From NCBI GenBank assembly GCA_025612375.1, contig JAAXKN010000016.1, positions 23,757 through 87,756 of the forward strand: a DNA stretch of 64,000 nucleotides, written 5' to 3'. This DNA comes from Ignavibacteria bacterium. GTDB lineage: Bacteria; Bacteroidota; Ignavibacteria; Ignavibacteriales; SURF-24. Each line of letters opens with the position of its first letter. Position 1 is the first letter of the stretch. Below, one piece after another: positions 54,023-63,270 of this stretch. The notes beneath the pieces were generated by a model that saw nothing but the letters and a program-made list of their open reading frames with translations, made no database searches and was not told where the DNA came from. Both the position numbers and the translations under genes were made by a program.

Positions 54023-54442
54023 ATGCGTGCGGTGATAAATATTTTCCTCTTAACATTTTTTCTCTCAGTCCCGGCTTCTGCCAATAACAGGCCGTATGTT
54101 CCGGAGAAAGACTCTCTCAGTGAAGTCAACGAGATGACTATTGAGGTCAACGTACCCGAAGCACATACAATTGAAACTGAGCTGGGTTTTGTGGAAAATG
54201 GCGGGATCCTCTTTACCCGGCAGACAGACGTTACGGTTTTCGGAACGGTCAAAACTGCATATAAGCTTGAGGAAGTAAAAATAAACGGAAGAAAAGCAAA
54301 GTTTTCACCCGAAGGCGACAGGTATAAATTCCAGCGCAGGATACATCTTGAGGATGAGTATAATACGGTTATTGTTTCCGTTACGGACGTTAAAAACACG
54401 GTTAAAGACATGGCTTTTACAATCCACAGAAAAAGTAATTAA
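54023..54442 (+). CDS. Small exported beta-sandwich protein of unknown function
   Basis: A 139-residue protein with a signal peptide ending ASAN. The mature part has regular beta-strands (GGILFTRQTDVTVFGTVKT, YKLEEVKINGRKAKFSPEGDRYKFQRRIHL) like a single Ig-like or bacterial surface domain that carries a folded linker motif. GGAGG lies 5 bases before the ATG. It has no recognised family and is convergent with the REC-PEP protein gene. Confidence 0.7.
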   Translation: MRAVINIFLLTFFLSVPASANNRPYVPEKDSLSEVNEMTIEVNVPEAHTIETELGFVENGGILFTRQTDVTVFGTVKTAYKLEEVKINGRKAKFSPEGDRYKFQRRIHLEDEYNTVIVSVTDVKNTVKDMAFTIHRKSN

Positions 54443-54471
54443 GCCCGAGAGAAAAAACCCAGCCGGAGGCA

Positions 54472-54492
54472 GGCAAGGGGCTAGCCCTTGCC
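54472..54492. other. Inverted repeat across the REC-PEP gene stop
   Basis: GGCAAGGG / CCCTTGCC with a 5-base loop covers the stop codon of the minus-strand gene. On that strand a T6 tract follows 14 bases later, so it may act as a weak terminator. Confidence 0.4.
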
Positions 54493-57474
54493 GTTGGAGC
54501 CCGGTTTAAGAATAATTCCCTTATTCTGGTGGCCGTTTATTTTTATAGTAATCGGCTTATCGAACCTCAAGTGCCTGGTGTAATTAGCCGAGGCATGAAC
54601 CTCCTGGCATGAGAGCCACTCCCAGTCTATAAATCCTTTATGTTCAAAGCTGTTTACGGTAAAGTAACCCACGCGGAAAGAAGTTATATTCTGGAAGAAG
54701 TGTGAGCCCTGAGAAGGCGTTACGCTGAAATCCTTAAAGCCCGACTCAACAATTGTGTGCGCCCCCGAGATCTGGTCCCATGTAACCGGAATTCCAAGCC
54801 ACTGGTCAAGCGAGCCCCAGCGTCCGACGCCGATTAAAAGGTATGGGCGTTTTTCCTCCAGGAGTTTCGAGTTAAACATTCCGACTTCGAGAGCCGCTTC
54901 GCGGCTTTTATTTCTTTCAAACTTTTCGCGGTCGACAACAACAATGTCGTATATGTCGCTTATGACGCCGTTACCCAGGACCTGGCCGCTCTGGACCAGG
55001 AGGTCGCCTGCGTTAAACTCATCTACATTCAGTTCTTCGGCCTCATTTGAAAGCACCAGGGGGCGCATCTGCAGGAGCGCGAATTCCTTGGGCGTTCCGC
55101 GTTGAACGCTCAGATTTACGGCGTATTCGATTTCGACTGGTGTACCCATACCCCAGCTTCCAAGGTCCAGTATAAGGTCCAGTATATCGGAAAGCGGGAA
55201 CACCTTATGTTTAAGTATAGGGGCAAAAGTAACGACCCTCTGGCCGCTTCTTGAGATGCCGTCGTAGACCTGGTCGTTCTCGGGTGAAAATGTTGAGCCC
55301 GCGGCATAAAGGGTTCCGTCTTTTTCCGCAACGCTGAGGTCGTAGCGCTGCACGAGCACGTCGTGGCACTGTGCGGTTTTATTCCTGATATTGCTGTGCA
55401 GGTTGAGAGCAAAGAATTCCTGCTGGGCGTTTCTGACAGTTTCCTTAGTTGAGAAAAACTGCATAAGGTGCCGGGGGTACTTAGGGCAGAAGCGGACGGA
55501 GTTGCCGCCGTCGACGACGGTTTTGCCAAGTCCCAGTGCCGCCATTGCAATGCCGTCGGTCGGTTTCTGCGGAGCAACGGGATAAAAGTTATAGCTTCTT
55601 GCCACGCCTGCAAAGTCGGGATAGAAGCGGTTTTCGTGCTGGCTGCCGGCCATGCGCTGTATAATGACGGCCATCTTTTCTTCCTCGAGGCGGTAGCTGG
55701 TGACCTTCATGTAGTCTTTTGCAGCCTTGAAAAATGTGGAGGCATAAACTCTTTTAATTGTATTAAGCAGCTCCTTCAGTCTTACCTCGGGGTCCTCGTC
55801 ATTGTTAGGAAGCATATAGGTCTCGTAAACGCCTGCAAAAGGCTGGTACTGCGAGTCTTCGAGAAGGCTTGAAGAGCGTACGGCGAGGGGTTCTTTCACC
55901 ATATCAAGAAAGTCCGCAAGCTTGCGTTTTACGTCTTTGGGGAAGACTTTTGAGTCGACAAATTTTCTTGCAATTTCCTCGTCGTCCGTGGCATTAAGAG
56001 AGAAGTTGACGAGCTCATTTGCCTCAATAAAGCTGTCGAAGACGTCTGTTGCAATTACAATAGCCGCGGGAACGAACATTTTAACGCCCGGGAAGCGGTC
56101 GCGCAGGTTATAGTTATAGATTAAGTTATTTAAGAAACCCAGTCCGCGTGCCTTTCCGCCGATGGAGCCGCCGCCAATACGTGCGAAGCTGTTCTGGGGG
56201 TCGAAAGAGGTTTTTGAGAAATCTGTTATAATGCCTCTTGTACGGAGCTCCAGGTACTGGTGAAGCGAGCTTATGAGCTCCTGCCTCAGGTCGTCGATGC
56301 TCGGGAAGTCGCTTACCTTGTGCGGGCGGAGTTTGTGGGCAAGCCAGAATTCGGTTCTTGCCTTAAGCCAGTTTGAAAAATGATTTCTTTCGGCGTGGTA
56401 CTGTATAGTTTCGTCGGGTACTTTTTTAAGCTGTTCTTCCAGTTCCTTAAGGTTTGTAGCAACTCCCACCTCCCGGCCGTCGGGGGTATAGAAGATAAAG
56501 TCGCCGAATCCGAAGCGGTGGATTATAAATTCCTGAAGCTCGTGCAGAAGTCTAGGGGAATTTTTTAAGAGGAAAGATGCTCCCGCGTTTCTGGCACTTT
56601 CAGCGTGCTGTGCGTTACTGGACTGCAGGAGAACGGGGATATCCTCGTGGATTGCCTTAACGTTCCGCGCAAATTTAATTCCCGCCTCAGGGTCCTTAAT
56701 GCCGTAATGAGTAAAGTTAATGTCGGATATTACGCCAAGTATATACTCTGAATATTTTTCTATATAGTCCCAGGCTTCCTCATAAGTTGTGCAGAGGAGG
56801 ATCTTGGGCCTGGCGCGCATTCTTAGGAACTTATGCGAGAGGTTAACGCCTTCGGATATAAGCCGCTGCGACTGTTTAAGGACCTCCGTATAGATAATAG
56901 GGAGGTAAGAGGAATAGAACTTTACGTTATCCTCAATTAAGATAATGGACTGCACGCCGATAAACTTAGTATCGTTATCGACGTTTAATTTATCTTCCAC
57001 GCTTTTAACTATACCGATGAGGAGGCGGTAGTCGCCCTGCCATATGAATACCTGCTCAAAGACAGATGTGTCGTAGTTGGTAACGAGCTCCTTTCTTTCA
57101 CGGTTGTCGTAGGCAAGGAGGATAATAGGAATATTGAGGTCCGCGTTACGGACAGCCTTTGCGAACTTCACGACGTGCATATCCTCAATATGCATTGTAG
57201 TAATAATAAGGTCGAAGTGAGTTTCCTTAGCCAGCTGAACGGCCTCTATGCCGCTTGAGACGTGAGTTATCTCGGGAGCGTGGCTGAGGTTAAGGGCCTG
57301 GTATTCTCTTCTTATCAATTCATACAGCCTGCCGTCTTCTTCAAAGAGGTAGGCGTCATAAAGGCTCGAAACAAGGAGTATTTCGCGTATCTTAAAAGGC
57401 ATCAGCTTCTGGAATTTCCTGTAGCGCTGGCCTAACATGTCTTCAAGACTGAAGTGTTGTGTTGTGCTATGCAT
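54481..57474 (-). CDS. REC-REC-PEP/pyruvate-binding (PPDK_N) protein
   Basis: The start is set at ATG 57474; the longer frame begins at a TTG inside the heptamer array at 57525. The protein has 997 residues. Two receiver-like domains come first: the first (about 30-150) has Thr where the phospho-Asp should be (LIITTMHIED), and the second (about 175-330) keeps IEDN, VISDINF and LLKNS. An ATP-grasp PEP-synthase/PPDK nucleotide-binding domain follows (about 430-830: RIGGGSIGGKARGLGFL, VRSSSLLEDSQYQPFAG, LQMRPL). The phospho-His swivel domain and the PEP-binding barrel of true PEP synthase are absent, so it cannot make PEP by the usual mechanism. A signalling role for an ATP-using kinase-like domain is inference. 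Confidence 0.85.
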   Translation of the reverse strand: MHSTTQHFSLEDMLGQRYRKFQKLMPFKIREILLVSSLYDAYLFEEDGRLYELIRREYQALNLSHAPEITHVSSGIEAVQLAKETHFDLIITTMHIEDMHVVKFAKAVRNADLNIPIILLAYDNRERKELVTNYDTSVFEQVFIWQGDYRLLIGIVKSVEDKLNVDNDTKFIGVQSIILIEDNVKFYSSYLPIIYTEVLKQSQRLISEGVNLSHKFLRMRARPKILLCTTYEEAWDYIEKYSEYILGVISDINFTHYGIKDPEAGIKFARNVKAIHEDIPVLLQSSNAQHAESARNAGASFLLKNSPRLLHELQEFIIHRFGFGDFIFYTPDGREVGVATNLKELEEQLKKVPDETIQYHAERNHFSNWLKARTEFWLAHKLRPHKVSDFPSIDDLRQELISSLHQYLELRTRGIITDFSKTSFDPQNSFARIGGGSIGGKARGLGFLNNLIYNYNLRDRFPGVKMFVPAAIVIATDVFDSFIEANELVNFSLNATDDEEIARKFVDSKVFPKDVKRKLADFLDMVKEPLAVRSSSLLEDSQYQPFAGVYETYMLPNNDEDPEVRLKELLNTIKRVYASTFFKAAKDYMKVTSYRLEEEKMAVIIQRMAGSQHENRFYPDFAGVARSYNFYPVAPQKPTDGIAMAALGLGKTVVDGGNSVRFCPKYPRHLMQFFSTKETVRNAQQEFFALNLHSNIRNKTAQCHDVLVQRYDLSVAEKDGTLYAAGSTFSPENDQVYDGISRSGQRVVTFAPILKHKVFPLSDILDLILDLGSWGMGTPVEIEYAVNLSVQRGTPKEFALLQMRPLVLSNEAEELNVDEFNAGDLLVQSGQVLGNGVISDIYDIVVVDREKFERNKSREAALEVGMFNSKLLEEKRPYLLIGVGRWGSLDQWLGIPVTWDQISGAHTIVESGFKDFSVTPSQGSHFFQNITSFRVGYFTVNSFEHKGFIDWEWLSCQEVHASANYTRHLRFDKPITIKINGHQNKGIILKPGSNGKG

Positions 57475-57519
57475 AAATTTTATTTTGATTTCTTTATTAC
57501 GGATATATAAGAAAATAAT

Positions 57520-57678
57520 GTTCAAGGTTCAAGGTCGGAGGTCAGAGGTTCAACGTTCAACGGGAAGAGGAGGTCCGACGTCCGACGTCCAACGTCCGAC
57601 GGAAAGAGGGAGGTCATACGTCCGACGGAAAGAGGGAGGTCATACGTCCGACGGAAAGAGGGACGTCCGACGTTTAAC
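57520..57678 (+). repeat. Heptamer (GTYCRAS)n array, copy 5
   Basis: This is the longest array. It has GTTCAAG twice, two degenerate units, GTTCAAC twice, a purine spacer, GTCCGAC/GTCCGAC/GTCCAAC/GTCCGAC (57573-57600), then twice the block GTCATAC-GTCCGAC (57613-57626 and 57639-57652), and finally GTCCGAC-GTTTAAC (57665-57678). Spacers are GGAAAGAGGGAG or GGGAAGAGG. It joins the G-ending and C-ending forms of the unit in one array and reaches the 5' region of the REC-PEP gene. Confidence 0.88.
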
Positions 57679-57828
57679 GGGAAGAGGGAGGGGGTGAATA
57701 TGTCAGCGCAATAAATCGGCCCTGTTCCGAAATGGTTTGATTGTTTTTAGCGGAATAATATTATTCTCTATCGACAAGGGAACTTCATTCCGGCTTTCCT
57801 TAAAAATCCTTGTCAGGGGGATTGAATT

Positions 57829-60489
57829 ATGAAGAATTTGTTTACCATTCTTTTGTGCTGGGTAATGTTTTACCTGGTCCTGTCTGATAATTATTTACAT
57901 GCACAATGGACCCAAACTAAAGGTCCAAGTGGAGGCAGCGTTGCATCACTGGCGGTTAGCGGTCCCAACATTTTGGCGGCTGTTGGTCAGGGACAGGGAA
58001 TATTCCTTTCAACTGATAACGGAAAGAGCTGGAGTAAAATAAAAAATATTTTTCCTGAATACAATTATGTTACCTCAGTTGCCGCGCCCGGATCTAATAC
58101 CATTGCCGGGACAGGCGAGGGCCTATATCTTTCAACAGACAATGGGATAAACTGGACTATGCTGAATTCCGGGCCTATCTATGCAAGGGCATTTGCCTCG
58201 ACCGGGACAAGGATCTTTTGTGCAGGAGATAACGGGCTATACTATTCAACCGATAACGGGAATACGTGGACTAAATTAACTGATGCCCCGGCTGTCTATA
58301 CTCCGGTTAATGCTCTTGCAGCGCTAGGATCAATTATATTTACCGGTACCGACGCAGCTCCGGAAAATAGCGGAGTTTATCTTTCCACAGATAACGGGCA
58401 AAGCTGGGCAAAGGCAGACAGCGGTCTCTCCAATAAAATGGTGACTTCCTTTGCCGTAATCGATTCCAATATTTTTGCGGGGACCCATGGCGGAGTATTC
58501 CTTTCTACCAACCACGGTGCAAGCTGGAGCAGCGTCAGCACCGGACTGGTAAACACTTATGTTACTACTCTGGCAGTTAGCGGGAAGCATCTTTTTGCCG
58601 GGACAAAGGACGGAGTTTTTCTTACTACAGATAACGGCACAAACTGGAATAAAGCAAGTTCAGGTATACCTGACAAAGCGGAAGTCAATACATTTGCAGT
58701 AAACGGGACAGATATTTTTGCGGGAACAAACTACCTACAGGGAATAGATGGAATGGGGCTGTATGTATCCACTAATTCCGGAGCGAGCTGGACCGCTGCA
58801 AATAAAGGAATTGTAAATACCACGGTTACCTGTTTAGTGCTTAAGGGGAGTGATATTTTTGCTGGCACTCATGCCGGCCTTTTCCACTCCGGTGATGATG
58901 GTAACACCTGGGAAGTCCTGACGAACGGCCTTGGAAATAATTCAATCAGTGTTCTTGCCGTAAGCGGCGATTATATATTTGCCGGAACAGACAGTAACGG
59001 AGTCTTCCGTTCAAATGACAAGGGGACAACCTGGACTCAGGTAAATAGCGGATTAAAAAATCTATCTATTAAAGCGCTTTTCGTACACGGGACCGACCTT
59101 TTTGCGGGGCTCTGGAATTCGGGTGCTTTCCGGTCAACTGATAACGGTCAGAGCTGGAGGGAGATAAATAATGGCCTGACAAACCCCGGGGTAACATCAT
59201 TTACTGCGAACAATAAATATATTTTTGCCGGAACCGGCTTCGGCGGAGTATTCCGTTCATCCGATAATGGAGATAACTGGACTGCAACTAAAAAACCTGA
59301 CACTAAATACCTGTACTCAATGGCATCAATAGGAGACGTAATCTTTGCCGGGCATGACATGGGTTATGGAGTCATCCGTTCAACAGACAACGGGGATTCC
59401 TGGCAGCTGGTACAGGGAGGTTTTATATTTTCACTTGCAGTATCAGGAACGAATCTTTTTATTGGATCAGACAATGGAGTTTCTCTTTATGATGGCAGTG
59501 CTGGAACTACGAAAAAGGTTGGAACCGGATTTCCCGATCTTCCCGTTTTTGAAATTATCTCTATGGCAGCATCCGTGAATGAACTGTATGCCGGGAGCTG
59601 GAACTACGGCGTGTGGAAACGCCCATTGTCAGAAATGATAATGCCAGCTCCACAACCAGGCATTCCAAATTTAATCTCTGTGAAAAATAATTCCAATGAT
59701 CAGCCTTTGGATCTTACACTCAGCTGGAATAAGGCGTCTGCAGCCGATTCATATTACCTCATTGTATCTAATGACAGTCTGTTCAAAGATGTTGTACTCA
59801 GCGACTCCGCACTGGCCGACACCAGCAAAGAAATAAAAGGTTTAAAAGAAGGGATGAAGTATTACTGGAAAGTAAGCTCAAAGAATCAGGCAGGTAAAAG
59901 CCCGTTCTCGGAGGTCTGGAATTTCACAACAATACTTTATGCTCCTGAAGGCCTGGGGGCTTCTGTTCAGAACAACAAAAAGATAAATCTCACGTGGAAG
60001 GATAACTCAGAAAATGAGGCGGGTTATATTATTGAAAGAAAAATGGATGCTGATTTTATTCCCATTGATACAGTGAATGCTAATACATTAAGCTACACCG
60101 ACTCCACAGCAAAGCCTGCAACATATCATTACAGGATTTATGCATATACACCGTTTGCAGTTTCAGCATACAGCAACATTGCTTCAATTACCTTGACCGG
60201 TGTAGATGCATTTGCATTTATACCCAATGAGTTCAGGTTATTCCAGAATTATCCTAATCCATTTAATCCAGTAAGTACAATACGCTACTGGCTGCCTGAG
60301 AGAAGTTTTGTGGAGCTTAAAATTTTTGACATGCTTGGCCGTGAGGTTTCCACTCTGCTGAATGAAGAAAAAGATCCGGGAGAATATAAGATTCAGTTCA
60401 ACGCCTCCGGCATTCCAAGCGGAGTATACATATATACAATCAGTGCCGGCAGGTTCACAGACACAAAAAAATTCATTCTCCTGAAATAA
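57829..60489 (+). CDS. T9SS-secreted Ycf48/sialidase-like propeller protein, copy 1
   Basis: An 886-residue protein starting at ATG with AGGGGG 8 bases upstream and a signal peptide ending HAQ. About 14 BNR-like repeats (STDNGKSWSKI, STDNGNTWTKL) at 25-600 suggest two seven-blade propellers. Two fibronectin-III-like domains (about 610-790) and a T9SS sorting domain opening QNYPNPFNPVST follow. Such proteins are large surface or extracellular binding proteins; the aspartate-box repeats do not by themselves imply sialidase activity, and no sialidase catalytic set is seen. A paralogue follows 43 bases later. Confidence 0.87.
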   Translation: MKNLFTILLCWVMFYLVLSDNYLHAQWTQTKGPSGGSVASLAVSGPNILAAVGQGQGIFLSTDNGKSWSKIKNIFPEYNYVTSVAAPGSNTIAGTGEGLYLSTDNGINWTMLNSGPIYARAFASTGTRIFCAGDNGLYYSTDNGNTWTKLTDAPAVYTPVNALAALGSIIFTGTDAAPENSGVYLSTDNGQSWAKADSGLSNKMVTSFAVIDSNIFAGTHGGVFLSTNHGASWSSVSTGLVNTYVTTLAVSGKHLFAGTKDGVFLTTDNGTNWNKASSGIPDKAEVNTFAVNGTDIFAGTNYLQGIDGMGLYVSTNSGASWTAANKGIVNTTVTCLVLKGSDIFAGTHAGLFHSGDDGNTWEVLTNGLGNNSISVLAVSGDYIFAGTDSNGVFRSNDKGTTWTQVNSGLKNLSIKALFVHGTDLFAGLWNSGAFRSTDNGQSWREINNGLTNPGVTSFTANNKYIFAGTGFGGVFRSSDNGDNWTATKKPDTKYLYSMASIGDVIFAGHDMGYGVIRSTDNGDSWQLVQGGFIFSLAVSGTNLFIGSDNGVSLYDGSAGTTKKVGTGFPDLPVFEIISMAASVNELYAGSWNYGVWKRPLSEMIMPAPQPGIPNLISVKNNSNDQPLDLTLSWNKASAADSYYLIVSNDSLFKDVVLSDSALADTSKEIKGLKEGMKYYWKVSSKNQAGKSPFSEVWNFTTILYAPEGLGASVQNNKKINLTWKDNSENEAGYIIERKMDADFIPIDTVNANTLSYTDSTAKPATYHYRIYAYTPFAVSAYSNIASITLTGVDAFAFIPNEFRLFQNYPNPFNPVSTIRYWLPERSFVELKIFDMLGREVSTLLNEEKDPGEYKIQFNASGIPSGVYIYTISAGRFTDTKKFILLK

Positions 60490-60532
60490 TTATTGAAGCA
60501 TTGTGCACCAGCATAAATAAATGGAGGGAATC

Positions 60533-63208
60533 ATGAAAAACTCCTTACTTTTTTTATCCCTTACGGTATTTTTCTTCCTGTTCCACGCTGGCCTTAAGGC
60601 ACAGTGGACGAAGGTTGACGGGCCCTATGGCGGCAGGATTAATGTAGTGGCTGCAAGCGGGAATAAGGTCGCTGCTCATTCTGAAGATGCCGGAGTCTTT
60701 CTCTCAACTGGTAAAGCAAAGAACTGGACCGCCCTTAACAGCGGTCAGCTTTCGAACTGGGTAACTTCAATTCTTATCAGGGGCGACAATATTCTGCTAA
60801 TTGGAACCGAGGAGGGGCTTTATATTTCCACAAATAATGGCGCAAGCTGGGAGAAAAATCTCAGCGGGCTGGGTAATTTCAGCATACAGGCTTTAGCTGA
60901 AAGCGGGGAAACAATTTATGCCGGGAGCACTAAAGGACTATTCCAGTCAACGGATAATGCATCAAGCTGGACAAGAGTAGAAGTGGACTCCTCCGAAAAC
61001 CCGGTTGTGTCAATTGCCGCAAAAGACAGCATGCTGGTTATTGGAACCGGAGCAGGAATCTTTGTTTCACTTAACAAGGGCGTGAGCTGGAAGCGCAGTA
61101 CCGGCGGGTTACCCGAAAAGGCCGCAGGAAAGGTTGTAATTAACGGGAACAGCATTCTGGCCGCAATAAACGATAATGGAATTTATATTTCCGCAGACAG
61201 CGGATCAACATGGACTCAGGCCAATTCCGGGCTGCCTTCCATACATTATTTTTACGATATAGTTTCTGACGGGAAGCTGGTGCTTACAGCCCTGGGCTCA
61301 TATGGAATATTCAAATGGAGTGAAATTAGTTCAGCCTGGCAGGCTGTAAATAGTGGATTGCCGGAGAATGTTCAGGTGAAAAGTATTGCCGGTTCCGAAG
61401 GCAGTTTTTACGCAGGAACTTCCTGTGCGGGGATATTTCTTTCTACAGATGATGGATCTCACTGGTTACAATCGAATAATGGTTTAGGAGGGCTTTCCTT
61501 CACATCCATGGCAGCAAGGGGCGACAGCATATTTGTTATTACACAGTACTGCGGAATATATTTCTCAGAGGACGGTCTCATAGACTGGAAAATCCTGAAT
61601 ATACCCGACTTTGAAAAGAACTTCATTAATGTTATGGCCTTTGATTCGAAAAATATTTACGTCAATGTTGGGCAGGATGGGATTCTCCGGTCGACAGATA
61701 ACGGGCTAAGCTGGGAAGCTGTTAACAATGGAATTCTGCAGTTCAGGGAGGGATTCAGTGCAATCCTCTCACACAAAAATAAGATGTTTGCCGCAACATA
61801 TGATGCTCCCGGTTGGAAAGGGGCGCTATACTATTCCACTAATGCCGGGAATGAATGGCTGAAGGTAACTTCGGAAATAACGGACTTTTCGGCACTGAAT
61901 TCAATGGTATCGAACGGGAGCGACATTTTTGCGGTCTCGCGCGGAAAGGTTTATTTATCCACGGATGACGGTTCAAGCTGGAAGGAGGCAAATAACGGGC
62001 TGGAAGGAAAGGAGGTATTATCAGTTAAAGCCAATAGCGATGTTGCATTTGCATCTACCATAAGTGATGGAGCTTTCATGTCAACCGATAAAGGCCAGAG
62101 CTGGACAGCAGTAACGGGTGAGCTTAAGGGAAAGCAGGTCTTTTCGTTTGCTCTTCCTGGGAACAGCATTGTTCTTGCAGGGACTAAAGGCAGCGGGGTG
62201 TACATCTCATCAGATAACGGTTTAAGCTGGAAGCAGGCAGGTTCAAATTTGCCACAGGAAGATATGATTAGCCTGGAAAAAAGCCGGAATTATGTTTTTG
62301 CAAGAAATCAAAATACATTGTGGCGCGCTGCAATTTCAGAATTGACGCCTCCGCTTCCATCCGTTCCGAAATTGCTTTCGGTGGCAAATAACTCAAAAGG
62401 CCAGCCCTTAAGCCTGAGTCTCAAATGGGAACAGGCTGAGAATGCAGGATGGTATAATCTGCAGGTTTCAAAAGACAGCCTGTTTAAGGATATAGCCTTT
62501 GAGGATTCAGCGATAATTTTATTATCGAAAGACATTACGGACTTAAGCGAGGGCAGGATTTATTACTGGAGGCTCCGGGCCGGGAACGGCATAGGATTAA
62601 GCCAGTGGTCGGAAGTATGGAACTTCACTACTGTTCTGAACAGGCCTGACAGCTTAAGCCTGACCGCAGTTACAAAAGGAATTAAGATTGCCTGGAAGGA
62701 CAATTCTGCAAACGAGAGCGGATTTGTAATAGAAAGGATGCACCTGGAAGGCTTTACGGTTTTAGATACGGTAAAAGCCAATACCGTAAGCTACACAGAT
62801 ACAACGGCAGTTCAGTCCGTTTATTATCACTACAGGGTAAAAGCATTTAATCAGTACACTGCTTCTGACTACAGTGATACGGCATCGATTATGCTGACAT
62901 ATGCAGAAAGGGGAAGCGTAAGACCCGTAGAATATGACCTGTTTCAGAATTATCCGAACCCGTTTAATCCAGTTACCGTGATCAGGTATACACTTCCTGC
63001 AGAAAGCACAGTCAGGATTGCAGTATATAACGCGCTAGGGAGAACGCTGAAGGAGATGATTGTTAAGAATCAGGGTGCCGGGCTGCATGAGATAAGTTTT
63101 GATGCACAGAACATATCGTCGGGAGTATATTTCTACATACTGGAAGCCAGGGCAATTGACGGGACAAAAAGTTTCAGGCAGATAAAAAAGATGGTAATAA
63201 TTAAATAA
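60533..63208 (+). CDS. T9SS-secreted Ycf48/sialidase-like propeller protein, copy 2
   Basis: The start is set at ATG 60533, with GGAGGG 4 bases upstream; an ATG at 60521 would place this site inside the gene. The protein has 891 residues and the same plan as copy 1: signal peptide ending KAQ, BNR-like repeats to about 600, two fibronectin-like domains and a sorting domain opening QNYPNPFNPVTV. It is a tandem duplication of copy 1, clearly diverged in the propeller but with matching linker segments (ADSYYLIVSNDSLFKDVV versus AGWYNLQVSKDSLFKDIA). Confidence 0.87.
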   Translation: MKNSLLFLSLTVFFFLFHAGLKAQWTKVDGPYGGRINVVAASGNKVAAHSEDAGVFLSTGKAKNWTALNSGQLSNWVTSILIRGDNILLIGTEEGLYISTNNGASWEKNLSGLGNFSIQALAESGETIYAGSTKGLFQSTDNASSWTRVEVDSSENPVVSIAAKDSMLVIGTGAGIFVSLNKGVSWKRSTGGLPEKAAGKVVINGNSILAAINDNGIYISADSGSTWTQANSGLPSIHYFYDIVSDGKLVLTALGSYGIFKWSEISSAWQAVNSGLPENVQVKSIAGSEGSFYAGTSCAGIFLSTDDGSHWLQSNNGLGGLSFTSMAARGDSIFVITQYCGIYFSEDGLIDWKILNIPDFEKNFINVMAFDSKNIYVNVGQDGILRSTDNGLSWEAVNNGILQFREGFSAILSHKNKMFAATYDAPGWKGALYYSTNAGNEWLKVTSEITDFSALNSMVSNGSDIFAVSRGKVYLSTDDGSSWKEANNGLEGKEVLSVKANSDVAFASTISDGAFMSTDKGQSWTAVTGELKGKQVFSFALPGNSIVLAGTKGSGVYISSDNGLSWKQAGSNLPQEDMISLEKSRNYVFARNQNTLWRAAISELTPPLPSVPKLLSVANNSKGQPLSLSLKWEQAENAGWYNLQVSKDSLFKDIAFEDSAIILLSKDITDLSEGRIYYWRLRAGNGIGLSQWSEVWNFTTVLNRPDSLSLTAVTKGIKIAWKDNSANESGFVIERMHLEGFTVLDTVKANTVSYTDTTAVQSVYYHYRVKAFNQYTASDYSDTASIMLTYAERGSVRPVEYDLFQNYPNPFNPVTVIRYTLPAESTVRIAVYNALGRTLKEMIVKNQGAGLHEISFDAQNISSGVYFYILEARAIDGTKSFRQIKKMVIIK

Positions 63209-63270
63209 TCCAATGAATATTATTTTGCTTTAGATCTAAGGAGTATAAACATTTAGGGAATGAAAATGAA

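Noticed and set aside
57437..57697. Open frame through the heptamer array at 57520-57678
   Set aside because: Its sequence is a translation of the 7-bp repeat (RPTSDV-like peptides), it has no ribosome site and overlaps a real gene's 5' end; it is spurious.
57829..63208. Sialidases on the basis of the aspartate-box-like repeats
   Set aside because: The BNR-like repeats occur in many propellers; no catalytic Arg triad or Tyr/Glu pair of sialidases was seen.
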